A DNA stretch of 64,000 nt from Pirellulales bacterium (GCA_036499395.1 DASYDW010000132.1:1-64000), one strand, 5' to 3'; positions 24,601 through 35,009 are shown, counted from the first letter of the stretch. Notes: generated from the sequence alone by a model not told the origin. Numbers and translations: made by a program.

Positions 24601-27600
24601 TACGTTTTCCGAACGATCAGGAGCGTCTTGCATTCGAACGATCTCACCTTGCGCGAATGACGGATTTGCAGCAGCGCATCGTGGCTCTCTACAAAATCGG
24701 GGCTCGCGGCGGCGAGGCCGAAAAGAAGGCCATGATGGACTACTACGTGGCCGAGGCGGAACGAAGCCTCGCTCGCCTGCAACGACACATCGCCGCGAAA
24801 AAACGATCGGCCGAGGCGCTGGCCGCGGTCAAGAAAGGGACCGGAGGTGGATTACGTGCGGTCGAAGATCGTCAACAACCGCACGAAGACGCAGTGTTGG
24901 AAGCCACGGACAACGAAGTCGAGCAGGGCATTAAGTTTTCGCACGATGCCGGCAGGCGAAAGCCTTCTCTTACGAAACGTACGCCTTGGAAGCCAGCGGA
25001 TGACGCGCGAACACGTCTGCGCTACGACGGCCGCACGTTCGAGGATTGGGTGACGCAGCTCGATACGGATCTCAGTCTGCAGGCCCGTAATGAGGCGATC
25101 GGTGCTTTGGCCGCCTTCGGACAGCGCGGCTACGGCGCGGAATCGACCAAGAAACTCGTAGAGCTACTTAGCGACGAAGAAGTGCAGCCGCTGGCGATTC
25201 GCGCGCTCGGAAAGATTGGCCCCGCCGCCGAAGAGGCTATCCCCGCTCTGGAAGAGGCTGCCAAGAACGAAGAACGTCATCGCGACGCCACGCAAGCCAT
25301 CGCCCGGATCCGCGGCGAGAAGGTCGAGAGCGTCTCGGCGCGAGCACTACTGGCTAAACGCGAGACGAAGTTGCGCGAATTATTGCAGCAGAAGAGCGAG
25401 CAGCTTGTGCGCAATATGCACGACGTCGAAGGGTTGCAGAAAAACCTGGGGATCGTCGATCCGGCCACGGCCGCTGCGCAGAACCAGATGCTGCAGCAGC
25501 AATTGGCGGTCGTGAACAATTCGATCTTCAGCCACACGTCGCAATTGGCCAATCTGGAAGTCGAGATCGACAAGGTCAAACTCGACATCGAGTTGGCCCG
25601 CGATCCGGCCGCACGCGAGGCACGGGCCGAGGAAGAAATGCTGAAGGATGATCGCTTGCGAACATTCGAGGCTCAACTGATCGATGCGGAGATCGCGCTG
25701 GACGAAGCCCGAGAGGAGAATCGGAAACAGGGTCGCGATCCCGACGAGAGGCTGCAAGGCTTCAAACGGCGACAGCAATCGATCGAAGACCGCATTCATG
25801 CGCGCCGCGACGAGTTGATGAAGAAATTCTCCGACTCCAACGAGGCCGTCAAAATCAAAGAGTACGAAGGAAAGAAGCTCGCGACCGAGAAGCATCGCGA
25901 CAGCGTTTCCGAACAGTTGAAGGATCTCAAGCAACAACAAGCGGAGCTGACGGAAAAGCTGAGCGTGATGACGCGCGACACGGCCGAATTGGACGTTAAG
26001 CGTGCCCGAATTCGCGTGCAGCAAGAGATCGTCGACAAGTTGGAGCACGAGCTGCAAGCAATGTCGATCGAGAAGTTGAATCTCGACGAGGCGTCGCCGG
26101 TGCCCGAATTGCCTAAGCAGTCGACCGCCGTTCCGCAAAAGAAGCTTTCGGAAGTGGTGCGTGCCGCACCAGCGCCCACCACGGCTAAGAGTTCTCAGGC
26201 CTCGGCCCAGGCGGATCAATCGCCAATCGCGCCGGAGCCGAACGTTGGTCCGACTGTTAAGCGCACCCGAGCAACGGCGACGATACGTGATGGGAAGGGG
26301 GTGGCACTACTGCGGGTCATGCCTGACGGTGGCGGTCACGATAACAACGGATACCAAACTTATCGCACCACCATTAAGGAATGGATTCGCAGCAAGTCAC
26401 TCTTGGCACGCGTGGTTCACGATCCGACGATCGCACAGTTGCCGCTCATGCAGTCGCAAACGGACCCCGAGAATTGGCTGCGCGATAATTTGCAAGTCAG
26501 CTTTCCCGACGATGGCGAGCTATTGGAAATTGCGCTGGCGCAAGTGCCTTTTGAGCAGGCCAAGCAAATCGTCGATGCCGTGGTCGACACGTATTTTAGG
26601 GAGGTCGTTGAAAAATCGATTGCCGAACGCGCGAAGAAGGCAGAGAAGCTCGCGGAGCTTCACAAAAAGAAGATGGCCGAGGTTGATGCCGAACGGAAAC
26701 GGCTGCAGGCATTGGAAAATCTCACGGACCAGCTTAATACCGAACTCCAGCAACTCGAAGCCGAACAAAAGTCGCCGCGGCGCGTCGAGCGGGTCGTACA
26801 GCCGCCGAAAGACGACTCTTCTCAACGGTCGCCGGGCACCGCGCCAGCAGCAACGCCAGCGAACAATCTGGACGGTTTCCTCGTGGATCAGGAGCAGAGC
26901 CTACGAAATGAGCTGCAGACGAAGACCGAAGCAGTTCTGCATGGATTGTACGAATTCGAAAACCTGCGGCGCTCGCTGGGCGTTGCCGATCCGATCGAAG
27001 CCGCCGAGCGAAGTGCCGCGATCCATCGGCGGCTGGCCGCGGTCGATCAGGAGCTGCGGCAGCGTGCTGCCGAATGCCTGTCGTTGGATGCGGCGATCGG
27101 GAAACTGAACGAAGAGATCGCCTGGCGGAAAGATGAAGCCGGCCGAAAGGCTCGCATCGCTGAAGTATTGCAGAACGACGTTCCGCTGCTGCAATTCGAA
27201 GAAGAGCTCGCCAAACGAACGAAAGCGCTGCAAGCAGCGGCACAGCCGGACGAGGCTGAAAAGCTAGCCATCGGTGCGCTGTCGCAAAAGCGGGACGCAC
27301 GCCGCGAGCAACTGATCGCGGATGCGACGGCCATGAACGCCTGGAAGCTTCGCGAAGCGGTTGGAAGCCTGGCGATTACGCATCGCAAGCGTGATCGACT
27401 GCAGGAGCAAATGGCGCTACTGACGCGTGAAGACGTGGAATTGACGAAACAAGCGGAAGACGCGGCCCGGGCCACATTGGCTACCGGCGAGTTGGAAGCC
27501 AAGAAACAGCAAATCAAGGAACTGCAGGCGCCGGTCGATGATCTCAACAAAAAGCTGTACGAGATTTCGAAGTTGATGCTCGCGGCTCGCGAGAAGCAGT

Positions 27601-28355
27601 CGAACGGTCCGGCGGCAGTCCTCGCGAAGCGTGAGAAATTGGAACAGTTGCTCGCCACCAAGCGCGACGAGCTGGCAGGAAATGAAAAAGGTGTTGCGCG
27701 CCTGAGCAAGATGATCGGCGCGACCGACGCGGCTGACGTTCCACGCGTCCGGCGGGAAATGGACCAGCAACTCTTACAACTCGATAAGGAACTCTTCGAC
27801 CGTCGCGCACAATGTGCAAATCTGGAGAACGAACTCGATCAGCTCAGGCTGGATATCGAGCTGGCCCGCGATCCCCACGTCCAACAAGGGCGGATCGCCG
27901 AGGAAATCAAGACTGACGACAAGTTGAAAAAGTTGAGCGACCAATCTCAGGATCTCAACCTGGCGCTAGCCGCAGCGAAGCAACAGGTTAACGGGGATAA
28001 CAACCCGACCCTTAAACGATTGGAGAAAGCGCGCACGGCAGTCGAGGGCAAAATTGCGCTTCGCCGTCAGGAGATCACCGACAGGCTCTCGAGCGAAGAG
28101 GGACAATTGATCTGGGTCAAGGAAAAGCAAGACAAGCTCGTCGCGGTTCAAAAGCATCGTGACGACGTCAAGCAAGGGTTGGACAAGCTGAAGCAGCAGC
28201 GCGAAGCTCTCCTCGACAAGCAGAAGTTCTTGGCGAGTGATGCCAGCACGCTGGAGAGCAGCGAACAACGAATTCAAGCTCTGAAGCGACTTGTCGACGA
28301 TCTGGAAACGGATCTCAAGAAAATGGATGCCGAGCAGCCTCGACCGGCTCCTTGA
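21633..28355 (+). CDS. Giant M56 peptidase fused to efflux-adaptor, HEAT, Wzz-like and coiled-coil modules
   Basis: A 2240-residue protein translationally coupled to a BlaI repressor. Residues ~10-240 hold membrane segments and an acidic Ala/Thr-rich loop. The M56 zinc protease site is HELAH at 306-310, with a third-ligand Glu in 'EWSCD' (347). A further membrane segment lies at ~410-430. Residues ~490-870 resemble CusB/HlyD-type RND adaptors ('VRAFLPGIIVAI', 'SPLDGLIIEKNVHVGDIV'). A helical region at ~930-1060 recalls TolC-like planctomycete sequences. HEAT-like repeats occupy ~1130-1220. Three long coiled-coil units start at 1239, 1749 and 1996, with a Wzz-like module at ~1543-1660 between the first and second. 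BlaR1 proteins are usually ~600 residues. I infer a membrane sensor protease with a very large extracytoplasmic structure; the ligand is unknown. Confidence 0.85.
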   Translation: MIFMTDELLLNLGRTTLTLAVAVLLIGLLLRAARVSAPSVHRAGCLLALAVGWTFLQWPVHVPWYDAAGIVDDDPSEVVAAIDTEFIPSTADPTNDVIAPPANDVSADTADSSSVPLATIELPHEDLSSPLGESQTEETAAAVPTFDETPATPIAELAVEAPMAGPSEAVSIDIASDDVSKAIVLPDDELAAAEGTTDEPTNVLAAVTPSLGTAWISGILALVSFWLVGYIRFVRRLPCAREGDADWLAQWQSLLAEQNVRAAVPLRVTHDTGPMLCRLPRGYELLVPGSLWRELSVAERAAILRHELAHLVRGDVWKSLAARVLALPHWFNPFAWWAVRRFDEAAEWSCDRAAAAENSTTAYARALLRLGEAAGRHAAYSPAARGRPLASRIRRLLAARSHEDSPTKKALLLTACIGFAVAALVRVELVAQEAPGAARPGTAPDVRESVVAPEDTALALADGSPPSSSEHSSISTKSSLEVLADQSRGKIHFTADELTARGLRLAIVRPAEAEQVRVKGKTNIDKKAASHVRAFLPGIIVAISPIEGPAGEKARPIGFDTEVKQGQVLATVWSKELADKAGELIDADARLNVELQALNRLRLAEKGAVATAATWEAERQVATAKIGVERIERTLRGWRISDEVIKRWREAAQTPTPKSERQPPPEHAPGNYPIVSPLDGLIIEKNVHVGDIVDSSRDLFLIADTATMPVMVEVPEEELPKLQLLPADARRWLVRSWSDKPDQQVTGTFDLNGAIHHPALHNFIVHGTLESPDRRIPFRQTITATVSLPANLDLVTIPAEAVLMDPGHGWGRIFVEAKDKPTQFELRKVEIVGRAATDGMLLIRSAPRDEPGVVGTDGLAAGEKILASADAIGEKQTTRPSEESPTVSFLGTASDAETVETKEAAPPTQPVPDVAPADGGDRAKPRFPEVIEAARTGYEMASVEYDQDRITLDQICDWSLRLLQAESSSEVVVDNPDEAEIPGGDGEPAIRFPNDQERLAFERSHLARMTDLQQRIVALYKIGARGGEAEKKAMMDYYVAEAERSLARLQRHIAAKKRSAEALAAVKKGTGGGLRAVEDRQQPHEDAVLEATDNEVEQGIKFSHDAGRRKPSLTKRTPWKPADDARTRLRYDGRTFEDWVTQLDTDLSLQARNEAIGALAAFGQRGYGAESTKKLVELLSDEEVQPLAIRALGKIGPAAEEAIPALEEAAKNEERHRDATQAIARIRGEKVESVSARALLAKRETKLRELLQQKSEQLVRNMHDVEGLQKNLGIVDPATAAAQNQMLQQQLAVVNNSIFSHTSQLANLEVEIDKVKLDIELARDPAAREARAEEEMLKDDRLRTFEAQLIDAEIALDEAREENRKQGRDPDERLQGFKRRQQSIEDRIHARRDELMKKFSDSNEAVKIKEYEGKKLATEKHRDSVSEQLKDLKQQQAELTEKLSVMTRDTAELDVKRARIRVQQEIVDKLEHELQAMSIEKLNLDEASPVPELPKQSTAVPQKKLSEVVRAAPAPTTAKSSQASAQADQSPIAPEPNVGPTVKRTRATATIRDGKGVALLRVMPDGGGHDNNGYQTYRTTIKEWIRSKSLLARVVHDPTIAQLPLMQSQTDPENWLRDNLQVSFPDDGELLEIALAQVPFEQAKQIVDAVVDTYFREVVEKSIAERAKKAEKLAELHKKKMAEVDAERKRLQALENLTDQLNTELQQLEAEQKSPRRVERVVQPPKDDSSQRSPGTAPAATPANNLDGFLVDQEQSLRNELQTKTEAVLHGLYEFENLRRSLGVADPIEAAERSAAIHRRLAAVDQELRQRAAECLSLDAAIGKLNEEIAWRKDEAGRKARIAEVLQNDVPLLQFEEELAKRTKALQAAAQPDEAEKLAIGALSQKRDARREQLIADATAMNAWKLREAVGSLAITHRKRDRLQEQMALLTREDVELTKQAEDAARATLATGELEAKKQQIKELQAPVDDLNKKLYEISKLMLAAREKQSNGPAAVLAKREKLEQLLATKRDELAGNEKGVARLSKMIGATDAADVPRVRREMDQQLLQLDKELFDRRAQCANLENELDQLRLDIELARDPHVQQGRIAEEIKTDDKLKKLSDQSQDLNLALAAAKQQVNGDNNPTLKRLEKARTAVEGKIALRRQEITDRLSSEEGQLIWVKEKQDKLVAVQKHRDDVKQGLDKLKQQREALLDKQKFLASDASTLESSEQRIQALKRLVDDLETDLKKMDAEQPRPAP

Positions 28356-28574
28356 TCTGCCCCACAAGCATTCCAGATCGCCCGGCGCGTCGAGGGGCCG
28401 GTCTGAATCCTGCCAATGCCGTATAAATCCCGTTATTCCAGCACGATTGTGCCGGTTGAGGGCTTGGGCAGCCCGCAGGCAGTTTCGCCTGTCGCGGTAG
28501 GAAGGGGTATAATTCCCTAGTCACGGTTTTGCCTTGTTTTCGAATTCGGCTCCCACGCGGCCGGAAGACCTGCA

Positions 28575-29024
28575 ATGTCAACCACTCTCGAAGCTCCGGT
28601 AACGCAGCAGACTGCACTGCCCGGCCCCGATCAGCGGCCGCTGGCCGACGTCGTGATTTTCGATGGGCATTGCCGTTTTTGCATCAGCCAGGTTCGTACG
28701 ATCGAACGCTGGTTTGCGGCGCGCCGGCTGGCTTATCTGTCGCTGCACGATTCGCGCGTGTCGGCGCGGTATCCCGACCTGTCGCACGATGATTTGATGC
28801 GCGAAATGTACGTCGTCGATCGGCAGGGGCGGCGGCACGGGGGCGCCGCGGCGATTCGCTATCTTTCGCGTCGCCTGCCCCGACTGTGGTGGGTGGCGCC
28901 ACTGTTGCATTTGCCCGGTTCAATGCCGCTGTGGAGCTGGTTGTACCGGCAAGTCGCGACGCGGCGCTATCTCTTTGGTCGTTTGGAAAGCTGCGACGAC
29001 GGCAGTTGCCGGCTGCACGTGTAA
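28575..29024 (+). CDS. DCC family thiol-disulfide oxidoreductase (DUF393)
   Basis: A 149-residue protein of the DUF393/DCC family, predicted thioredoxin-fold oxidoreductases. The signature 'VVIFDGHCRFCISQV' contains the CxxC-type pair (C-R-F-C). The family helix 'MYVVDRQGRRHGGAAAIRYLSRRL' follows, then a hydrophobic segment ('LWWVAPLLHLPGSMPLWSWLYR'). Two further cysteines sit near the C-terminus ('ESCDDGSCRL'), which is unusual and may add a second redox pair. A TATAAT box lies about 65 nt upstream (28508-28513), without a clear -35 element. Physiological partner unknown. Confidence 0.87.
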   Translation: MSTTLEAPVTQQTALPGPDQRPLADVVIFDGHCRFCISQVRTIERWFAARRLAYLSLHDSRVSARYPDLSHDDLMREMYVVDRQGRRHGGAAAIRYLSRRLPRLWWVAPLLHLPGSMPLWSWLYRQVATRRYLFGRLESCDDGSCRLHV

Positions 29025-29221
29025 TCGCCACGCGCCTCGGGGGCGAATTCGACAGGCAGTTATTAGATCGAAGCGTTGCTAATCTTAGCGCTAACAGCGG
29101 CCGCCGTTTTTCTCTATAATCGCGTATCCGGCTCCACGGGCAGTGGTTGCCGCGGCGCGCGTTGATTGTGCGATCGTATTGCAAATGCGTCGTATCTTAA
29201 GATCAGCAGAAAGGGTCAACG

Positions 29222-29740
29222 ATGCCCGAGCGACTCCATGCGATGCAAATCAGTCGTACTGCCGCGTTCATCTGCGCAGTTTTCGCAGCGGCAGCCACCG
29301 TGCGGCCGGCTGCTGCAGACGAACCGAATCCGAGAATGAGCCATGCAAAAGTTGACGGCACTCCATTGCGGTTCCTCGTCGATGATCTTAACCGTAAAGC
29401 GGCCGAAGATCCCATCGGCAAGGATCAGCCGCAACTGACCGAAGACGAGATTGTCGGCGAAATCTACGCCGCCACGCTCGAAGGTCACGAGATGAACGAC
29501 GAGACGGCGAAGATTTATCGCAAGATCGCCGAGACTCGCAAGTTGCCGGCCGATGCCGACCTCTATTTCATGACACACTGGGTCATGCAGGAGCAGGCCG
29601 AGTTCACCGTGTGGTGGGTGAATTTGGACGTGAAGGTTGGCGAAAAGTCCGGCTACGCCCTGCGCGTTCGGCGACGCATCATCAATGGTCGTCCTTTGCC
29701 AAAAGGGGGCGGAGGCGTCCGCATCGAATTCAAAAAATGA
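29222..29740 (+). CDS. Secreted protein of unknown function
   Basis: A 172-residue protein with a clear signal peptide ('AAFICAVFAAAATVRPAAADE', cleavage after Ala-Asp-like AAA region near 33). The mature part is acidic at first ('LTEDEIVGEIYAATLEGHEM') and ends with a basic beta-rich segment ('SGYALRVRRRIINGRPLPKG'). No catalytic motif or known domain is recognisable. A TATAAT at 29115-29120 may be its -10 box. It precedes the LRR protein by 35 nt on the same strand, so the two may form one unit. Confidence 0.7.
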   Translation: MPERLHAMQISRTAAFICAVFAAAATVRPAAADEPNPRMSHAKVDGTPLRFLVDDLNRKAAEDPIGKDQPQLTEDEIVGEIYAATLEGHEMNDETAKIYRKIAETRKLPADADLYFMTHWVMQEQAEFTVWWVNLDVKVGEKSGYALRVRRRIINGRPLPKGGGGVRIEFKK

Positions 29741-29775
29741 CGGTTATCAGTTCCCGTTGAGTCTGCGCCCTGCGG

Positions 29776-31038
29776 TTGCATGGGCCTGCTATGTCTCCTG
29801 TAAATGACATTTCGACCGTCGACAGCGGCATGAAATCGGCACACGGCGATCGGTCGCCACCGAACTTGCGCCGATCGCTGGTCGTCTTGGGTGTGCTCGC
29901 CGTCGTCGCGGGGGTCGTATTTAAGAATCGCTGGCATGAGCCGTGGTTTACGCCCGGCGTTCATGCGTTCCGGGCCGCCGGCGGAAAGGTGAGGCTGGAA
30001 GACCGGAAATCGGAATGGATCCGCGCCCTGGGGGGCGAGGATTTTCTCGCGACTGTCGATTGGCTCTCGCTCGACAATGAAAAACTGTCGGACGGGCAAG
30101 TCGCGGCACTGATTCGGCCGTTTTCCGAGGCCCAATCGCTTAACCTCGCGAAGATGCCCCTCGGACCGGCAACCGCCGCGCAACTCGCGCATTTCACAAA
30201 GCTGCGTTGGGTCAGCTTTTCCCACCTGCCGGTTACCGAAGAATTGCTGACGGCACTCGGTCACAGCCGCAGCCTGATGGGAATCAGGCTTAACGACGTG
30301 CAACTGCAGAGGCAACCGCTGCGCGCGTTGACCTCACTCAGGCAACTGAAATATATATCGCTCGAAGGAGCGAACGTCACGGAAGCCCAGCTTGCCGACC
30401 TTTGCGCAGCTCGTGGCCTGGCGTCTTTAAGTCTGGGACGCTGCTCACAGATTACCGATGCCGCGTGGTCCCACCTCGCCCAGCTAACGAAGGTGACCCG
30501 CCTCGACTTAAACGATACCGCGGTGACCGGCGCCGGTATCGCGCAATTAGCTCCCTGTACGTGCTTGACCAGTCTTTCGCTGTCGGGCACAGGGCTGACC
30601 GATAACGGATTGGCAGAAGTGGCGTCGCTGCCCAACGTCGCACGATTGCTTGTCGCCCGAACCAGTATCAGTGATGCCGGCCTCGCGCGCCTGGCGGGGC
30701 TCACGAATTTGAACGAGCTCGACCTGGCGTTTACGCAAGTTACCGACGCCGGACTCACGACGATCGCGGCGCTCAGTCGTCTTACCTGGCTGAGTCTCGA
30801 CGGCACGGCCGTTACGGACCGTGCGCTCGTCGAATTATCACGTTTGCCGACGTTGGACTCTTTGAATCTGCGCAACACCAACGTGACCAACGCCGGGCTG
30901 CTGGCACTTACGGGCTTTCCGCAGCTCAAGAGCTTGGATCTGTGCGGCACGGCGGTCACGGATGAGGCAGTCATTGACTTCTTGCGGCGGAATCCCCGCA
31001 TGACGATCCAGTTCAATGGCGGCAGCCGGTCGCCTTAG
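29776..31038 (+). CDS. Membrane-anchored leucine-rich repeat protein
   Basis: A 420-residue protein. A short polar N-terminus and one membrane segment ('RSLVVLGVLAVVAGVVF', ~35-52) anchor it with the rest outside the cytoplasm. From ~95 to ~415 come about twelve LRRs of 23-24 residues following 'L..L.L..T.VTDAGLA.LA.L'. This is the 'DAGL' type common in Planctomycetes and related to ribonuclease-inhibitor/cysteine-containing LRRs. No enzymatic domain is attached. It probably mediates protein binding at the cell surface. The start at 29776 could also be the ATG at 29791. Confidence 0.85.
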   Translation: MHGPAMSPVNDISTVDSGMKSAHGDRSPPNLRRSLVVLGVLAVVAGVVFKNRWHEPWFTPGVHAFRAAGGKVRLEDRKSEWIRALGGEDFLATVDWLSLDNEKLSDGQVAALIRPFSEAQSLNLAKMPLGPATAAQLAHFTKLRWVSFSHLPVTEELLTALGHSRSLMGIRLNDVQLQRQPLRALTSLRQLKYISLEGANVTEAQLADLCAARGLASLSLGRCSQITDAAWSHLAQLTKVTRLDLNDTAVTGAGIAQLAPCTCLTSLSLSGTGLTDNGLAEVASLPNVARLLVARTSISDAGLARLAGLTNLNELDLAFTQVTDAGLTTIAALSRLTWLSLDGTAVTDRALVELSRLPTLDSLNLRNTNVTNAGLLALTGFPQLKSLDLCGTAVTDEAVIDFLRRNPRMTIQFNGGSRSP

Positions 31039-31182
31039 TTTGCGACGGCAGGGCATGCGCTCGCAGCGGGCCCTGTCGGACTTGCCGGGCAGACACTATT
31101 ATTCACTCGCGGGCGCTAATACTAACCCGCGGGCGGCCGTATTTCCGTGATTGACAGCAGCTTTTTGCAACCGAGGATCCCC

Positions 31183-32607
<1,425 letters not shown>

Positions 32608-32964
32608 AACCGGTACGAACGTACTCGGAATCGGTCCGCGCGTCGGAACTGTTACTCAAAAGTTGAAATCGGTGCCGCTCTGACCTAGGGTTTGGATGCG
32701 GGAAATTTTCAGCTTTCTGGATTGCAAGAAATCAGCTTTCGCTCGCAAATCCACGGCTGGGGTGAAAATCCCACGGGGATGATTTGTTTCGAACCAGCTC
32801 GTGGCCTTCTTGATTTCGCCGCCACAGGGTTTAAAAACGACCGTGGTGGCATGGCCGACAGCAATGCACGCCAGGACCGCCGGGGTAAGTGCGGCGCGGA
32901 AAATGCAATTCCTGAGTTTCTGACGACACCGGGCGCATACGTTTTTTTCACGGGAGTACACACC
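32608..32964. other. Gene-free interval before the TIGR03000 gene
   Basis: About 355 bp. The frame of the downstream gene stays open through much of it, but the sequence lacks protein-like composition and the signal peptide starts only at 32965. A G/T-poor A/T patch precedes the SD-like 'acgggag'. I see nothing else. Confidence 0.4.
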
Positions 32965-33561
32965 ATGTTGCGGCACACACTTCGTATCGGGTTGATTGTC
33001 GGACTGCTGGGCCTTTTCGTCCAAGACGCTAATGCTTTCGGCCATCGGGGCGGATGCGGCTGGGGTGGCTGTGGATATGGTTACGGCTACGCCGGCTGTG
33101 GATATGGCGGCTGCGGTTTCGGGGGGTGTGGATACGCCGGTTGCGGATACGGCTACGGAGCATACGGATACGGCGGCCCGGGATACGGCGGATACGCCGC
33201 GACCCCGGCCAGTGGATATGTGCCAGTCGGCAGTCAGCCGTTCGCAGCGTCCGTTGCCAGTAACGCGCGTTTGACGCCTAACAGCCTACTGCTGAAAGTG
33301 AAAGTGCCGGCTGATGCGAAGGTCTTCGTGAACGACCGGCCGACGACGAGCAAGGGCGAGGAGCGCCGCTTCACGTCGAACGGCCTGCATTATGCGGTCC
33401 CTTATCGCTACCAGGTGCGCGCCGAATTCGTTCGCGATGGCAAGCCCGTCAGCGAGGAGCAGACGGTAGCATTGTCCGCCGGCGAGGTGATCGCAGTCAC
33501 GTTCCCCATCGACCCGAACGCGCCGAAGGTCGCCGACGCGACGGCAACAACCCAGCGGTAA
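32965..33561 (+). CDS. Secreted Gly/Tyr/Cys-rich protein with TIGR03000 domain
   Basis: A 198-residue exported protein. The signal peptide is 'LRIGLIVGLLGLFVQDANA'. Residues ~25-75 are a low-complexity run of GCGYG, GYAGCGYG and GCGFGGCG units with about eight evenly spaced cysteines. Residues ~108-185 form the planctomycete-specific domain TIGR03000, recognised by 'VPADAKVFVNDRPTTSKGEE', 'RRFTSNGL' and 'YRYQVRAEFVRDGKPVSE'. The Gly/Tyr/Cys segment suggests a cross-linkable surface or wall-associated protein, but this is inferred. Start chosen at the ATG before the signal peptide. Confidence 0.88.
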   Translation: MLRHTLRIGLIVGLLGLFVQDANAFGHRGGCGWGGCGYGYGYAGCGYGGCGFGGCGYAGCGYGYGAYGYGGPGYGGYAATPASGYVPVGSQPFAASVASNARLTPNSLLLKVKVPADAKVFVNDRPTTSKGEERRFTSNGLHYAVPYRYQVRAEFVRDGKPVSEEQTVALSAGEVIAVTFPIDPNAPKVADATATTQR

Positions 33562-33617
33562 ACTTGCGCCCTTCACAGGCGACTGAGCTTTGTCGTTCGC
33601 CGCTAAGTAGCCGCGAA

Positions 33618-35009
33618 TTACGCTAGCAGCTCGCGCACCACGCGTGCTTTGGTGACTTCGTGGTCGGTGAGGCTGTCGGCGCGCCCGTCGTGCGGGAAGG
33701 TAAGCTCCGTGTGGTTCATTCCGAGTGCCGCCAGGATCGTGGCGTGCAGATCATGCACGCCAACCACGTCGGTCACGGATTTGTAGCCAAAGTCATCGGT
33801 CGCGCCGTGTACATACCCGCGTTTGAAGCCGCCGCCGGCCAGCCACAAGCTGAAGGCGTGGCGGTTGTGATCGCGCCCGTCCGCTTTTTGCGAGATCGGT
33901 AGCCGGCCGAATTCGCCCGTCCAGAGCACGATCGTCGAATCCAGCAGCCCACGCTGCTTCAAGTCTTCGACAAGTGCCGCTGACGGTTGATCGGTGCGGG
34001 CGCATAAGCCGCGCAGATTTTCGGAATTCTTGGCGTGCGTGTCCCAGGGTTGACCGCTCATGAAGACCTGCACGAAGCGGACGCCTTGCTCGACTAAGCG
34101 GCGGGCGAGCAGGCAGCGGCTGCCGTACTCGGCCGTGGTCGGATTGTCGAGTCCGTAGAGCCGGCGCGTCGACTCGCTTTCGCGCCCCAGATCGAGAATT
34201 TCGGGCACGGCGGTTTGCATCCGCGCCGCGGTTTCGAAATTCGCGATGCGCGCGGACAACTCGGAATAGCCGGGATGGCGGGCCAAGTGCGCACGATTGA
34301 GCGAGTCGAGTAGCGCCAGCTCGCCTTGTCGGGCCGCAGGCGTGACGCCGGCCGGCGAGTCCAGATGCAGTACCGGCGAGCCTTTGGCGCGAAAGGGTGT
34401 CCCTTGATACAGGGCAGGCAACCAGCCGCTTTGCCAATTGCGAATACCGTCGACGGGCAGCCCGCCCGGATCGGAAAGTACGACATACGAAGGAAGGTCA
34501 CGGTTCTCAGTCCCCAGACCGTAGACGACCCACGAGCCCAAGACGGGCCGGTCGGGCATGATCTTGCCGTTGTGAATCAGACGTAGCGCCGCCTCGTGAT
34601 CGACGCTTTCGGTGTTCATCGAGCGGACGAGCGTCAATTCATCCGCGACCCGTGCCGTGTGCGGCAGAATTTCGGACAGCGACATACCGCATTGCCCGGC
34701 CGGCCGGAAGGCAAACGGTGAGGCAAGCAGATTCCCTTTTTGTTCGTGGAAGTGAACTTCCAACTCACCCGCATAGGGCTGTCCATCGTGCCGCGTCAGT
34801 TCCGGCTTGGCATCGAAGAGATCCATCTGGCTCGGCCCGCCGTGCTGGAATAGGCAGATCACGGCTTTGGCCTTGCCGGGCAATCTCGGCGGTGAAGACG
34901 CCTGAACCGAGCTTGGCGACGCCAGCATATCCGCCAGCGCCACGCTACCAAGCGCGCCGGCGTAGCGACCCAAAAACGCGCGACGGTTGATGGAGAAGTT
35001 GTCGTGCAT
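33618..35009 (-). CDS. DUF1501 family exported protein (Tat-type signal)
   Basis: A 463-residue DUF1501 protein, a member of the alkaline phosphatase/sulfatase-like fold group abundant in Planctomycetes. The N-terminus has a Tat-like signal, 'INRRAFLGRYAGALGSVALA'. Family segments include 'AVICLFQHGGPSQMDLFDAKPE', 'RSMNTESVDHEAALRLIHNG', 'MSGQPWDTHAKNSENLRGLC', 'LWTGEFGRLPIS' and 'GRDHNRHAFSLWLAGGG'. These Asp/His clusters are the presumed metal ligands. It is the last gene of a three-gene unit. DUF1501 proteins nearly always pair with DUF1549/DUF1553 proteins, as here; their exact substrates are unknown. Confidence 0.93.
   Translation of the reverse strand: MHDNFSINRRAFLGRYAGALGSVALADMLASPSSVQASSPPRLPGKAKAVICLFQHGGPSQMDLFDAKPELTRHDGQPYAGELEVHFHEQKGNLLASPFAFRPAGQCGMSLSEILPHTARVADELTLVRSMNTESVDHEAALRLIHNGKIMPDRPVLGSWVVYGLGTENRDLPSYVVLSDPGGLPVDGIRNWQSGWLPALYQGTPFRAKGSPVLHLDSPAGVTPAARQGELALLDSLNRAHLARHPGYSELSARIANFETAARMQTAVPEILDLGRESESTRRLYGLDNPTTAEYGSRCLLARRLVEQGVRFVQVFMSGQPWDTHAKNSENLRGLCARTDQPSAALVEDLKQRGLLDSTIVLWTGEFGRLPISQKADGRDHNRHAFSLWLAGGGFKRGYVHGATDDFGYKSVTDVVGVHDLHATILAALGMNHTELTFPHDGRADSLTDHEVTKARVVRELLA

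Noticed and set aside
32692..32964. N-terminal extension of the TIGR03000 protein
   Set aside because: The signal peptide starts at 32965; upstream sequence is not protein-like.
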